Origin: Cognatilysobacter terrigena
GTDB lineage: Bacteria > Pseudomonadota > Gammaproteobacteria > Xanthomonadales > Xanthomonadaceae
Direction: 5' to 3'
DNA length: 64,000 bases
Assembly: GCF_004361065.1 (NCBI RefSeq)
Contig: NZ_SELT01000016.1
Location: 23,780-87,779, forward strand
Shown: in pieces, positions 8,454 to 16,294 of the stretch
How the letters are laid out: every line of letters begins with the position of its first letter
How positions within the stretch are numbered: position 1 is the stretch's first letter
Translations under genes and position numbers: made by a program
Notes under the pieces: model-generated
Told to the model about the DNA's origin: nothing
Seen by the model: only the letters and a program-made list of their open reading frames with translations
Databases searched by the model: none

Positions 8454-11400
8454 TCAGGCGGGAAGAGGTTCTGCGTCGATCGCTTCGGCGGCGGGCGCGG
8501 CATCGCGCGTCACGAGCTTGCGCAGGGCGACGTAGAACACGGGGGTGAGGAACAGGCCGAACAGGGTGACGCCGAGCATTCCGGCGAAGACGGTGATGCC
8601 CGTCGCGCCGCGCACCTCTGCGCCCGCGCCGTGCGAGAGCACGAGCGGCACGGTGCCGGCGATGAAAGCGATCGACGTCATGACGATCGGACGCAGGCGC
8701 AGGCGGCAGGCTTCCAGCGCAGCCTGCACGATGCCGCGGCCCTGCAGTTCGAGCTCGCGGGCGAACTCGACGATCAGGATCGCGTTCTTGCACGCAAGGC
8801 CCATCAGCACGACGAGGCCGACCTGGACGAACACGTTGTTGTCGCCGTGCGCGAGCCAGACACCGACCAGCGCGGACAGCAGCGTCATCGGCACGATCAG
8901 GATCACCGCGAGGGGGAGCGTCCAGCTCTCGTAGAGCGCGGCGAGCACGAGGAACGCGAGCAGCACGGCGAGCGGGAACACGACGAGCGCGGCATTGCCC
9001 TGGCTCGCCTGCTGGTAGCTCAGGTCGGTCCACTCGATGTCCATGCCGTGCGGCAGCACCTTGCCGGCGAGCGCGGCCATCGTGTCCATCGCCTGCGCCG
9101 ACGACAGCACGCGCGGATCGGCTTCACCCGCGAGGTCCGCGGCCGGATAACCGTTGTAGCGCAGCACCGGATCCGGGCCGTATGTCTGGTGCACGGTCAC
9201 CATCGAACCAACGGGCACCATCTCGCCGCGGACGTTGCGCGTGCGCAGGTTGGCGATGTCCTCGACGCTGTCGCGGAACGGCGCATCGGCCTGCGCGATG
9301 ACCTGCCAGGTGCGACCGAACTGGTTGAAGTCGTTGACGTAGGCGCTGCCGAGGTAGGTCTGCAACGTGTCGAACAGTTCGGTGAGCGGCACGCCCTGCG
9401 CCTTCGCCTTGACGCGATCCACGTCGGCATCGAGCTGCGGCACGTTGGCCTGGTAGCTCGTGATCGGGAAGCTCATGCCCTTGGTCTGCGACACGGCGCC
9501 CTGCAGCGACTGCACCGCGTTCTGCAGCGTGCCGTAGCCGGCGCCCGAGCGGTCCTCGACGAACAGCTGGTAGCCGTTGCCGTTACCGAGGCCGAGGATC
9601 GGCGGCGGCATCATCGAGAAGGTGAAGCCTTCCTGCAGGCCGGCGATCTTCTGGTTGATCTCCGCGTTGATGTCGGCCGCCGAGCGGTGTCGCTTGCCGA
9701 ACGGCTCCAGCGACAGGAACGCCACGCCCGTGTTCGGCGTATTGGTGAACTGCAGGGCGTTGAGGCCGGGGAAGCTGATCGTGTGTTCGACGCCTTCGAC
9801 GTGCGAGGCGATGTCCGTCACCTTGCGCAGCAGCGCGTCGGTGCGCTCGATCGACGCGCCTTCCGGCAGTTTCACGCCCGCGATCAGGTAGCCCTTGTCC
9901 TGCGTCGGGATGAATCCCGGCGGCACCGTCTTGAACATCAGGCCGGTCGCGACCAGCAGCACCGCGTACACCACGAACACCGCGCCGCGACGGCCGAGCG
10001 CCTTCGACACCGCGCCCTGGTAGCGCGACGAGCTGGTATTGAAGAAGCGATTGAACGGGCGGAACAGCCAGCCGAACAGGCGGTCGATCAGGCGCGTCGG
10101 CGCATCCTTGGCCGCGCCATGCGGCTTGAGCAGGCGCGCGGCGAGCGCCGGCGACAGCGTCAGCGAGTTGATCGCCGAGATCACCGTCGAGATGGCGATC
10201 GTCACCGCGAACTGCTTGTAGAACTGCCCGGTCACGCCCGACAGGAACGCCATCGGAACGAACACCGCGCACAGCACCAGCGCAATCGCGATGATCGGCC
10301 CGGAGACTTCCTTCATCGCCTGGTGCGCTGCCGCGAGCGGGCTCAGGCCTTCTTCGATGTTGCGCTCGACGTTCTCGACCACGACGATCGCGTCGTCCAC
10401 GACGATGCCGATCGCGAGCACGAGGCCGAACAGCGTCAGCGTATTGATCGAGAAGCCGAGCAGGTGCAGCGCCGCGAACGTGCCGACCACCGACACGGGC
10501 ACCGCAATCAGCGGAATGATCGACGCACGCCAGGTCTGCAGGAACAGGATGACGACCAGCACGACGAGCGCGACGGCTTCGAGCAGCGTGGACACCACCG
10601 CCTTGATCGAATCGCGCACGAAGACGGTCGTGTCGTAGACCGAGCGGTACTCGATGCCGGACGGGAACGTCTTCGCGAGCCCGTCCATCTTCGCGATCAC
10701 CTGATCGCGGATGTCGAGCGCATTCGCACCCGGCGCCTGGAAGATGCCGATGGCGACCGCGTTCTTTCCGTCGAGCTGCGAGCGCAGCGTGTAGTCGCCG
10801 GCACCGAGTTCGATGCGCGCGACGTCGGCCAGACGCACCAGTTCGCCGTCCTCGCCGTTCTTCAGCACGATGTCGCCGAACTCCTCCTCGGTCGACAGGC
10901 GACCGCGCGCATTGATCAGCGTCAGGAAATCACTGTTCGGCATCGGCTCGGCGCCAATCTGGCCGGCAGAGACCTGCACGTTCTGCTCGCGCATCGCACG
11001 CACGGCGTCGCCTGCGGTCAGTCCGCGCGACGCGAGCTTGTCGGGATCGAGCCACACCCGCATCGCGTAGTCGCCGCCGCCGAAGATCTGCGCATCGCCG
11101 ACGCCGCGCACCTTCGCCAGCTCGTCCTTGACGTGCAGCCGCGCGTAATTGCGCAGGTAGAGCGAGTCGTACTTGCCATCGGGCGAGACGAGGTGCACGA
11201 CCATCAGGAACGTCGGCGACTGCTTCTGCGTCGTCACGCCCTGGCGGCGCACATCCTCTGGCAGACGCGCGAGCGCCTGGCTCACGCGGTTCTGCACCTT
11301 CACCGCCGCCTCGTCCGGATCCGTGCCGGGACGGAACGTCACCGTCATCTGCAGCACGCCGTCCGAACCGGCGACGGACTTGACGTACATCATGTCCTCG

Positions 11401-11621
11401 ACGCCGTTGATCGCTTCCTCGAGCGGCGTCGCGACGGTTTCGGCGATGACTTTCGGGTTCGCGCCCGGATACACCGTGCGCACCACCACGGACGGCGGCA
11501 CGACCTCCGGGTATTCACCGATGGGCAGCAGCGGGATCGCGATCAGGCCCGCGGCGAAGATGATGATCGACAGCACCGCGGCGAAGATCGGGCGGTCGAT
11601 GAAGAAGCGTGAGAAGTCCAT
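8454..11621 (-). CDS. RND multidrug efflux pump, inner-membrane permease (HAE1 family)
   Basis: The 1055-residue protein is the usual length for MexF/AcrB-type pumps. It starts MDFSRFFIDRPIFA, with the first transmembrane helix at about 10-30. TM4 carries the proton-relay pair D409-D410 in GIVVDDAIVVVENVER, and a later helix carries the relay lysine in GLACKNAILIVEF. Large periplasmic loops follow TM1 and TM7. It exchanges protons for drug export as a trimer with the adaptor (11712-12884) and channel (6226-7710). The repertoire resembles MexEF-OprN/OqxAB systems in having a divergent LysR gene and oxidoreductases in the cluster. Substrates cannot be read from sequence. Confidence 0.95.
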   Translation of the reverse strand: MDFSRFFIDRPIFAAVLSIIIFAAGLIAIPLLPIGEYPEVVPPSVVVRTVYPGANPKVIAETVATPLEEAINGVEDMMYVKSVAGSDGVLQMTVTFRPGTDPDEAAVKVQNRVSQALARLPEDVRRQGVTTQKQSPTFLMVVHLVSPDGKYDSLYLRNYARLHVKDELAKVRGVGDAQIFGGGDYAMRVWLDPDKLASRGLTAGDAVRAMREQNVQVSAGQIGAEPMPNSDFLTLINARGRLSTEEEFGDIVLKNGEDGELVRLADVARIELGAGDYTLRSQLDGKNAVAIGIFQAPGANALDIRDQVIAKMDGLAKTFPSGIEYRSVYDTTVFVRDSIKAVVSTLLEAVALVVLVVILFLQTWRASIIPLIAVPVSVVGTFAALHLLGFSINTLTLFGLVLAIGIVVDDAIVVVENVERNIEEGLSPLAAAHQAMKEVSGPIIAIALVLCAVFVPMAFLSGVTGQFYKQFAVTIAISTVISAINSLTLSPALAARLLKPHGAAKDAPTRLIDRLFGWLFRPFNRFFNTSSSRYQGAVSKALGRRGAVFVVYAVLLVATGLMFKTVPPGFIPTQDKGYLIAGVKLPEGASIERTDALLRKVTDIASHVEGVEHTISFPGLNALQFTNTPNTGVAFLSLEPFGKRHRSAADINAEINQKIAGLQEGFTFSMMPPPILGLGNGNGYQLFVEDRSGAGYGTLQNAVQSLQGAVSQTKGMSFPITSYQANVPQLDADVDRVKAKAQGVPLTELFDTLQTYLGSAYVNDFNQFGRTWQVIAQADAPFRDSVEDIANLRTRNVRGEMVPVGSMVTVHQTYGPDPVLRYNGYPAADLAGEADPRVLSSAQAMDTMAALAGKVLPHGMDIEWTDLSYQQASQGNAALVVFPLAVLLAFLVLAALYESWTLPLAVILIVPMTLLSALVGVWLAHGDNNVFVQVGLVVLMGLACKNAILIVEFARELELQGRGIVQAALEACRLRLRPIVMTSIAFIAGTVPLVLSHGAGAEVRGATGITVFAGMLGVTLFGLFLTPVFYVALRKLVTRDAAPAAEAIDAEPLPA

Positions 11622-11711
11622 GCGTGGGTTCCTTGGCGGAAATCCGGGCCGAGGGGCCCCGCGCCTGCGCGGTTTCGCGCAAGCGGCGGGTGGAACGACG
11701 GAACGAAAACG

Positions 11712-12884
11712 TCAGCGGGCGGCGAGCGCCGGCGACGGCGGCGGTGCACCCATCGCGATCGGCTTGGGCACCACCGGCATGCCGGGGAAGAACACCTTCT
11801 GCACGCCGTGCACGATCACGCGGTCATCGGGCTTCAAACCCGAGGTCACCACGCGGAGGCCATCGACGACGCGACCAACCGTGATGTCCTTGCGCGTCGC
11901 CGCGTTGTGCGGGCCGAGCACGTAGACGTACTTGCGGTCCTGGTCGGTGAGCACCGCCTTGTCGTCGACCAGCATCGCGTTCTGCGTCGCACCGCCCTGC
12001 AGCTGCACGCGGGCGAACATGCCGGGCGTGAATCGGCGGTCGGGATTCTCGACGACGGCGCGCGCGCGGATCGAACCGGTCTGCGGGTCGACCTGGTTGT
12101 CGACGAAGTCGAGCTTGGCCTCGTGCGGATAGCCGGTTTCGTCGGCGAGCGCGACGCGCACGGTGTTCTGCGCACCGCCCTGCCCCTCGCGCTCGAGGCG
12201 CTTGTAGCGCAGGAACGCCTGCTCATCGGCATCGAAGTAGACGTACATCGGGTCGACGGAGACGACCGTCGTCAGGAGCGTCGAATCCGCCTGTGCGAGG
12301 TTGCCGCGAGTGACGAGCGCGCGTCCGACGCGGCCCGACACCGGCGCGCGGACCTGGGTGTACTGGAGCTCGAGTCGCGCGGCTTCCACCGCGGCTTCGG
12401 CGGCGCGCACCGCGGCTGAGCCCTGCGCATTCGCGGCGCGACGGCTTTCGAATTCCTCGCGCGAAATCGCCTGTGCTTCGACCAGCGTGGCGGCGCGGCG
12501 GTCCTGCGCCTGTGCGAGGCGCGCTTCACTCTTCGCGCGTTCGAGTTCGGCGACGGCGCGGTCGAGGTTGGCCTTGAAGCGACGCGGATCGATCACGAAC
12601 AGCAAGTCGCCCTTGCGCACTTCCTGCCCTTCGGCGAACGCGACGCGATCGATGTAACCACTCACGCGCGGTCGCAGTTCGACAGTGTCGACGGCCGACA
12701 CACGGCCGGTGAAGTCGTCCCACTGCCCGACAGGTTTCGACAGCACCTGGGCGACGCTCACCTCGGGCGGCGGCGGCATGGCGGCCGAGGGCTCGGCTTG
12801 GCTGCTGCAGCCTGCGGCGACGAGCAGCGTGGGGATGGCGAGCGCCAGCGCAGCGCCTCGCGAAAACAGGTTCATTCGGCTCAT
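11712..12884 (-). CDS. RND efflux periplasmic adaptor subunit (membrane fusion protein)
   Basis: The 390-residue lipoprotein has lipobox LLVAAGC at about residues 20-26. A barrel-sandwich/lipoyl half follows (RVSAVDTVELRPRVSGYIDRV, about 60-80), then an alpha-hairpin rich in Ala, Arg and Glu (about 105-170), the second lipoyl half (VRAPVSGRVG), a beta-barrel and a membrane-proximal domain. It bridges pump and channel. Its start overlaps the stop of the upstream NAD-binding protein as ATGA. About 90 bp separate it from the pump gene, the largest gap inside the operon. Confidence 0.93.
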   Translation of the reverse strand: MSRMNLFSRGAALALAIPTLLVAAGCSSQAEPSAAMPPPPEVSVAQVLSKPVGQWDDFTGRVSAVDTVELRPRVSGYIDRVAFAEGQEVRKGDLLFVIDPRRFKANLDRAVAELERAKSEARLAQAQDRRAATLVEAQAISREEFESRRAANAQGSAAVRAAEAAVEAARLELQYTQVRAPVSGRVGRALVTRGNLAQADSTLLTTVVSVDPMYVYFDADEQAFLRYKRLEREGQGGAQNTVRVALADETGYPHEAKLDFVDNQVDPQTGSIRARAVVENPDRRFTPGMFARVQLQGGATQNAMLVDDKAVLTDQDRKYVYVLGPHNAATRKDITVGRVVDGLRVVTSGLKPDDRVIVHGVQKVFFPGMPVVPKPIAMGAPPPSPALAAR

Positions 12885-13675
12885 CGATCGAAGTCCTTGG
12901 GCAGATGAGAGGTCAGTGATTCAAGAAGAACGCGCGCGTCGGCGATATCCGGATCCCGCGGTGGGGCCGCACGCGGACGCGAACGGGGTGTCGTGTCGAA
13001 ATCGATGACGGGCGCCACCAGGACGCCACGCGGCGCGGTCGCGAGCGCGACCGCCTTCTGGCCGATCGCCTGCACGCGCGGCCACTGCGGGCAGGCGTGC
13101 GCGGCGTTGACATCCGTGCGTGCCGGCGCGGCAACGTCGAGCAGTTGCACGCGCACGCCCGTCGGCAGCGCTTCCTCGTGCAGCACGCGCACGAGCATGC
13201 GCAGCGCGGCGGCGGCGACCGAGCGATGGCCGTAACCGGCCCATGGCGTCGTGCTGCCGGGACCGCCGACGACGACGTAGCGCACGCCCGTCGACTGCTC
13301 GGCCAGCCACGGCAGCAACTGGCGCGCGGCCGCGATGTGCGGGGCGACGTCTTCGTCGATTCGCCGATGCAGCGCGTCCAGGCCGTTGTCGAGGATGCGG
13401 CCGCGATCCGAACCGCCCTTGAGCGCGACGATCACGCCGTCGATGGGTCGACCCAGCCGACGCAGTTGCGCCACGAGCTTGGCGGCACCGCGCTCGGTCG
13501 AGACCGACGCGCGCACCACCGTGAGGTCGGCGTCCGGATGCCGCGACTCCAGCGCCTTGAGACCGCTGCAGCCCCGGGCCACGGCGACTACCGCACGGCC
13601 GGCCTCGACCGCGGCTTCTACCACCGCGCGGCCCACCGTTCCGGTGGCGCCCAGCACGAGCAGCGCGCCCGTCAT
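12881..13675 (-). CDS. NAD(P)-binding Rossmann-fold protein of the RND operon
   Basis: The 264-residue protein starts MTGALLVLGATGTVGRAVVEAA, with a GxTGxxG dinucleotide motif. It resembles SDR/NmrA-type proteins: VVGGPGS near strand 5 and a conserved region up to VLVAPVIDFDTTP. No clear YxxxK pair is visible (the best candidate is YGHRSVAAAAL), so it may be an atypical SDR or a redox sensor rather than an enzyme. The ATG at 13675 overlaps the preceding gene's stop; the in-frame upstream extension covers that gene and is rejected. It is translationally coupled to the adaptor gene. Confidence 0.75.
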   Translation of the reverse strand: MTGALLVLGATGTVGRAVVEAAVEAGRAVVAVARGCSGLKALESRHPDADLTVVRASVSTERGAAKLVAQLRRLGRPIDGVIVALKGGSDRGRILDNGLDALHRRIDEDVAPHIAAARQLLPWLAEQSTGVRYVVVGGPGSTTPWAGYGHRSVAAAALRMLVRVLHEEALPTGVRVQLLDVAAPARTDVNAAHACPQWPRVQAIGQKAVALATAPRGVLVAPVIDFDTTPRSRPRAAPPRDPDIADARVLLESLTSHLPKDFDR

Positions 13676-13938
13676 TGTCCCGCCCCCGGGACTTTCCAGC
13701 CCGCATTCGGGACGATCGCGCGATGCGGCCAGCGCACGCCCGACCCGGCGACCACCGCAGCGACGGCAAGGCCCAGCGGGAGGAACACCGCGAAACCGAC
13801 GGCCCAGCCGAACAAGACGAGCCCACCGTGCAGGCCCGCGACGTGGCGGATCAGCGTCCCGCCGAGCATCAGCACGGCCAGCGCGCCGACCAGCACGAGG
13901 GCGGTCGTCAGCAGTCGGAAGGTGGATGGGGCGGTCAT
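13672..13938 (-). CDS. Small hypothetical membrane protein, first gene of the RND operon
   Basis: The 88-residue protein has two strongly hydrophobic segments: about residues 8-28 (LLTTALVLVGALAVLMLGGTL) and about 40-65 (LVLFGWAVGFAVF and on). The C-terminus (RWPHRAIVPNAGWKVPGAGQ) looks soluble. I do not recognise the family. It overlaps the next gene by 4 bp (ATGA) and is the promoter-proximal gene of the efflux operon, facing the LysR gene, so it should be induced with the pump. The hydrophobic pattern and coupling support it as real; function is unknown. Confidence 0.7.
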   Translation of the reverse strand: MTAPSTFRLLTTALVLVGALAVLMLGGTLIRHVAGLHGGLVLFGWAVGFAVFLPLGLAVAAVVAGSGVRWPHRAIVPNAGWKVPGAGQ

Positions 13939-14016
13939 GGCGCAACACTCGGATCAGAGGCTGCGCAGGCTAGACCTCCCCCGCCCATTTGATTAGCCAC
14001 GACTTCGGGGAAAAAT

Positions 14017-14034
14017 TATCCCGAAATCGGGATA
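14017..14034. promoter_or_regulatory. Perfect palindrome, probable LysR-type operator
   Basis: TATCCCGAAATCGGGATA has perfect 8-bp arms around AA. It lies between the divergent efflux operon (start 13938) and the LysR gene (start 14090). It contains the T-N11-A pattern of LysR boxes. A second partial repeat, TTCGGG at about 14004-14009, can pair with the CCCGAA inside the left arm, suggesting two overlapping half-site arrangements. Confidence 0.65.
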
Positions 14035-14089
14035 GTCGCCGGCCCGACGCCGTGCCATCCTGCACACCCCGGAACCCTGGAGCCGCCGC

Positions 14090-15103
14090 ATGTCCCGCGA
14101 TCTCAACGACACGCTGGTCTTCGTGAAGGTGGTCGAGCACGGCAGCTTCATCTCCGCCGCGCGTGCGCTGCGACTGCCCAAAACCACCGTCAGCCGCAAG
14201 GTGCAGGACCTCGAGACGCGCCTGGGCGCGCAGCTGCTCCATCGCACGACGCGCAAGCTCGGCCTCACCGAAGCCGGCAACGTCTACTTCGAACATTGCC
14301 AACGCATCGCACGCGAACTCGACGAAGCCGAGAGCGCGGTGAGCCAGTTGCAGGACGGCCCGCGCGGCTGGCTGCGCGTCACCGCGCCCTACTCGATCGG
14401 CATCAACTGGATCGCGCCGCTGCTCGGCGAGTTCCATGCGCAACATCCGGAGGTGCGCGTCGAGATGATTCTCACCAACGAATCGCTCGACCTCATCGAC
14501 AAGGAGATCGACGTCGCGCTGCGCGTCGGTAACCTGCCGGATTCGAATCTCGTCGCGCGCAAGCTCGCGTCCTTCCGCTCGCAGGTGTACGCGAGTCCGA
14601 CGTACATCGAGCGACACGGCGAGCCGGTGCATCCGGACGACCTGCAGCACCACCGCGCGCTCACGTTCTCCAAGTTCCGTCGCAACGGCACCTACATCTG
14701 GCCGTTGTCCGATGGCGAGCGCAGTGTCGAATACCGCGTGGACCCGGTGCTCGTGGCGAACGATCCCGGCTTTCTCACGGGCGCGCTGCTGTGCGGCGAA
14801 GGCCTGATGCTGTCCAGCGACATCACCATCAAGGGCTTCGTCGAGCAGGGCCTCGTCCGGCATGTCCTCGCCGGTTGGACGGGTCCGGAATACGACTGCA
14901 GCGCGGTGTTTCCGAAAGGCCGGGTGCAGTCGCCGAAGATCCGCGCGTTCGTCGACTTCCTCGTCGAGCGCCTGAGCTTCGATGCGGATTACATGCAGAT
15001 GTCGTGTCCGAACCGGAAGGGTTGCACGATGCAGACCGAGGAGGCTTCGGTCGAGTCGGAGATCGAGCAGGTCGTCGAGTTGCCGACGCTTGAAGTCGCG
15101 TGA
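14090..15103 (+). CDS. LysR-family transcriptional regulator, divergent from RND operon
   Basis: The 337-residue protein has an N-terminal winged helix-turn-helix (residues about 1-60: DTLVFVKVVEHGSFISAARA, then KTTVSRKVQDLETRLGAQLL), followed by a substrate-binding domain in the CrgA/DmlR style. The C-terminal tail of about 30 residues is longer than usual, contains Cys at MSCPNRKGC and ends in an acidic run; both features are unusual for the family. It is divergent from the six-gene efflux operon with a shared palindrome, so it probably activates that operon when an effector is bound, as MexT does for mexEF-oprN (analogy, not shown). Confidence 0.92.
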   Translation: MSRDLNDTLVFVKVVEHGSFISAARALRLPKTTVSRKVQDLETRLGAQLLHRTTRKLGLTEAGNVYFEHCQRIARELDEAESAVSQLQDGPRGWLRVTAPYSIGINWIAPLLGEFHAQHPEVRVEMILTNESLDLIDKEIDVALRVGNLPDSNLVARKLASFRSQVYASPTYIERHGEPVHPDDLQHHRALTFSKFRRNGTYIWPLSDGERSVEYRVDPVLVANDPGFLTGALLCGEGLMLSSDITIKGFVEQGLVRHVLAGWTGPEYDCSAVFPKGRVQSPKIRAFVDFLVERLSFDADYMQMSCPNRKGCTMQTEEASVESEIEQVVELPTLEVA

Positions 15104-15236
15104 CCGAGGGTGCGTCTCGAGGTTCGCGTGTTGCTCGTATCGAGCAATGGTCCGACTGGACCGCTTCGCAACGTACGCTTAGCGCAGACGCCGTCAAACG
15201 GCGACGTTGTCCTCACGCACGTCGCAGCGCGCTGCG

Positions 15237-15320
15237 TGGTGCCCGGAGCGGGACTCGAACCCGCACGACATAGTCGGGGGATTTTAAGTCCCCTGCGTCT
15301 ACCGGTTTCGCCATCCGGGC
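15237..15320 (-). tRNA. tRNA-Leu (TAA)
   Basis: The minus strand folds as an 84-nt type II tRNA: acceptor GCCCGGA pairs with TCCGGGC, anticodon loop CTTAAAA gives anticodon TAA, the variable arm is long, the T-loop is GTTCGAGTC, and CCA is encoded. It is the third of three tRNAs after pgsA, matching the E. coli glyW-cysT-leuZ order. Confidence 0.97.
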
Positions 15321-15370
15321 GTGAACCGCGCATAGCTTACGTCCGACGCGCGCGACGCGGAAAAAGAAAA

Positions 15371-15390
15371 GCCCCGCATCGCTGCGGGGC
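15371..15390 (-). terminator. Rho-independent terminator after tRNA-Cys
   Basis: The GCCCCGCA / TGCGGGGC stem has a 4-nt loop and A-runs and T-runs on both sides, with TTTTCTTTTT following on the minus strand. It lies between tRNA-Cys and tRNA-Leu, so it may end or attenuate the transcript before tRNA-Leu. The structure is symmetrical and could work in either direction. Confidence 0.75.
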
Positions 15391-15399
15391 TTTTCGAAC

Positions 15400-15473
15400 T
15401 GGAGGCCGAGGTCGGAATTGAACCGGCGTACGCGGATTTGCAGTCCGCTGCATAACCACTCTGCCACCCGGCC
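15400..15473 (-). tRNA. tRNA-Cys (GCA)
   Basis: A 74-nt cloverleaf on the minus strand: acceptor GGCCGGG pairs with CTCGGCC (one G-U), anticodon loop CTGCAAA gives GCA, the discriminator is U73 (a cysteine identity base), and CCA is encoded. It lies between tRNA-Gly and tRNA-Leu. Confidence 0.97.
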
Positions 15474-15518
15474 GGGAGGCGTCAGGGCACTATCGAAGCG
15501 TGCTCCTGAAAAGACAAG

Positions 15519-15536
15519 ACCCCGCGAGCGGGGTCT
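15519..15536 (-). terminator. Hairpin downstream of tRNA-Gly
   Basis: The GACCCCGC / GCGGGGTC-type stem on the minus strand is followed by TTGTCTTTTC. It lies between tRNA-Gly and tRNA-Cys. It could be a terminator or a processing signal in a polycistronic tRNA transcript. Confidence 0.5.
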
Positions 15537-15572
15537 GGTCGGACGGTTCCGATGCACTGGCCCCGATGAATC

Positions 15573-15648
<76 letters not shown>

Positions 15649-15715
15649 GGAACAGGCTGCGCATTTTACGGGTGCAGCCGGCCGTGTCAACACCTGAATC
15701 GCGACATGAACACGC

Positions 15716-16291
15716 TCATGCAGCGCCCGTGTGCGCGTCCTTCATGAGTACGGGCCACGCCGCGCGCAGGTAAGCCCATCCCGACCACAACGTCAGGATC
15801 GCCGCGGCCGCGAGCAGCCATTCACCGATGGAGAAGATCGGCAGGCCGAAGAACTTCGCCTGGTAGAGCAGGCACTCGAGCGCGACCATCTGCACGATCG
15901 TCTTGATCTTGCCGATCGCCGCCACCTTCACCTTCTTGCGCTGGCCGAGCTCGGCCATCCATTCGCGCAACGCGGACACCGCGATCTCGCGACCGATGAT
16001 CACCGCGGCCCACAGCGCCATCCATTTCGTCGGATGCACCTGCACGATCAGCAGAAGCGCGACCGCCACCATCAGCTTGTCCGCCACTGGATCGAGAAAC
16101 GCGCCGAACGCCGAATACTGGTTGTACGCGCGTGCGATCCAGCCATCGAGCCAGTCGGTGATCGATGCGATCGCGAACACCGCCGCGGCGGCAAAATTCG
16201 TCCACGTGTACGGCAGATAGAAGACGAGCACGAGCACCGGGATCAGCACGATCCGCAGCAGCGTGAGAATGGTCGGAACGGTGATGCGCAT
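15716..16291 (-). CDS. pgsA: CDP-diacylglycerol--glycerol-3-phosphate 3-phosphatidyltransferase
   Basis: The 191-residue membrane protein makes phosphatidylglycerol phosphate, the committed step to phosphatidylglycerol and cardiolipin. The CDP-alcohol phosphotransferase motif is intact: DWLDGWIARAYNQYSAFGAF and then LDPVADK, fitting D-x2-DG-x2-AR-x8-G-x3-D-x3-D. It has about four or five transmembrane helices, and its length is typical. It starts 3 bp after uvrC ends and is followed by the three tRNA genes, the same order as in E. coli. Confidence 0.96.
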   Translation of the reverse strand: MRITVPTILTLLRIVLIPVLVLVFYLPYTWTNFAAAAVFAIASITDWLDGWIARAYNQYSAFGAFLDPVADKLMVAVALLLIVQVHPTKWMALWAAVIIGREIAVSALREWMAELGQRKKVKVAAIGKIKTIVQMVALECLLYQAKFFGLPIFSIGEWLLAAAAILTLWSGWAYLRAAWPVLMKDAHTGAA

Positions 16292-16294
16292 GCC

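Noticed and set aside
6226..9033. One very long minus-strand frame (935 residues) covering the outer-membrane channel and the SDR gene
   Set aside because: Only the part from the GTG at 7710 has a signal peptide and homology; the rest is a shadow of the SDR and pump genes in another frame.
7728..11612. A 1294-residue plus-strand frame opposite the RND pump
   Set aside because: Composition is His/Arg/Asp-rich as expected for an antisense frame of a GC-rich gene; no domain motifs, and the RND pump reading is clear.
12881..13948. A 355-residue reading for the Rossmann-fold protein
   Set aside because: The extra N-terminal part overlaps the small membrane gene, and the GxTGxxG motif follows directly after the Met at 13675.
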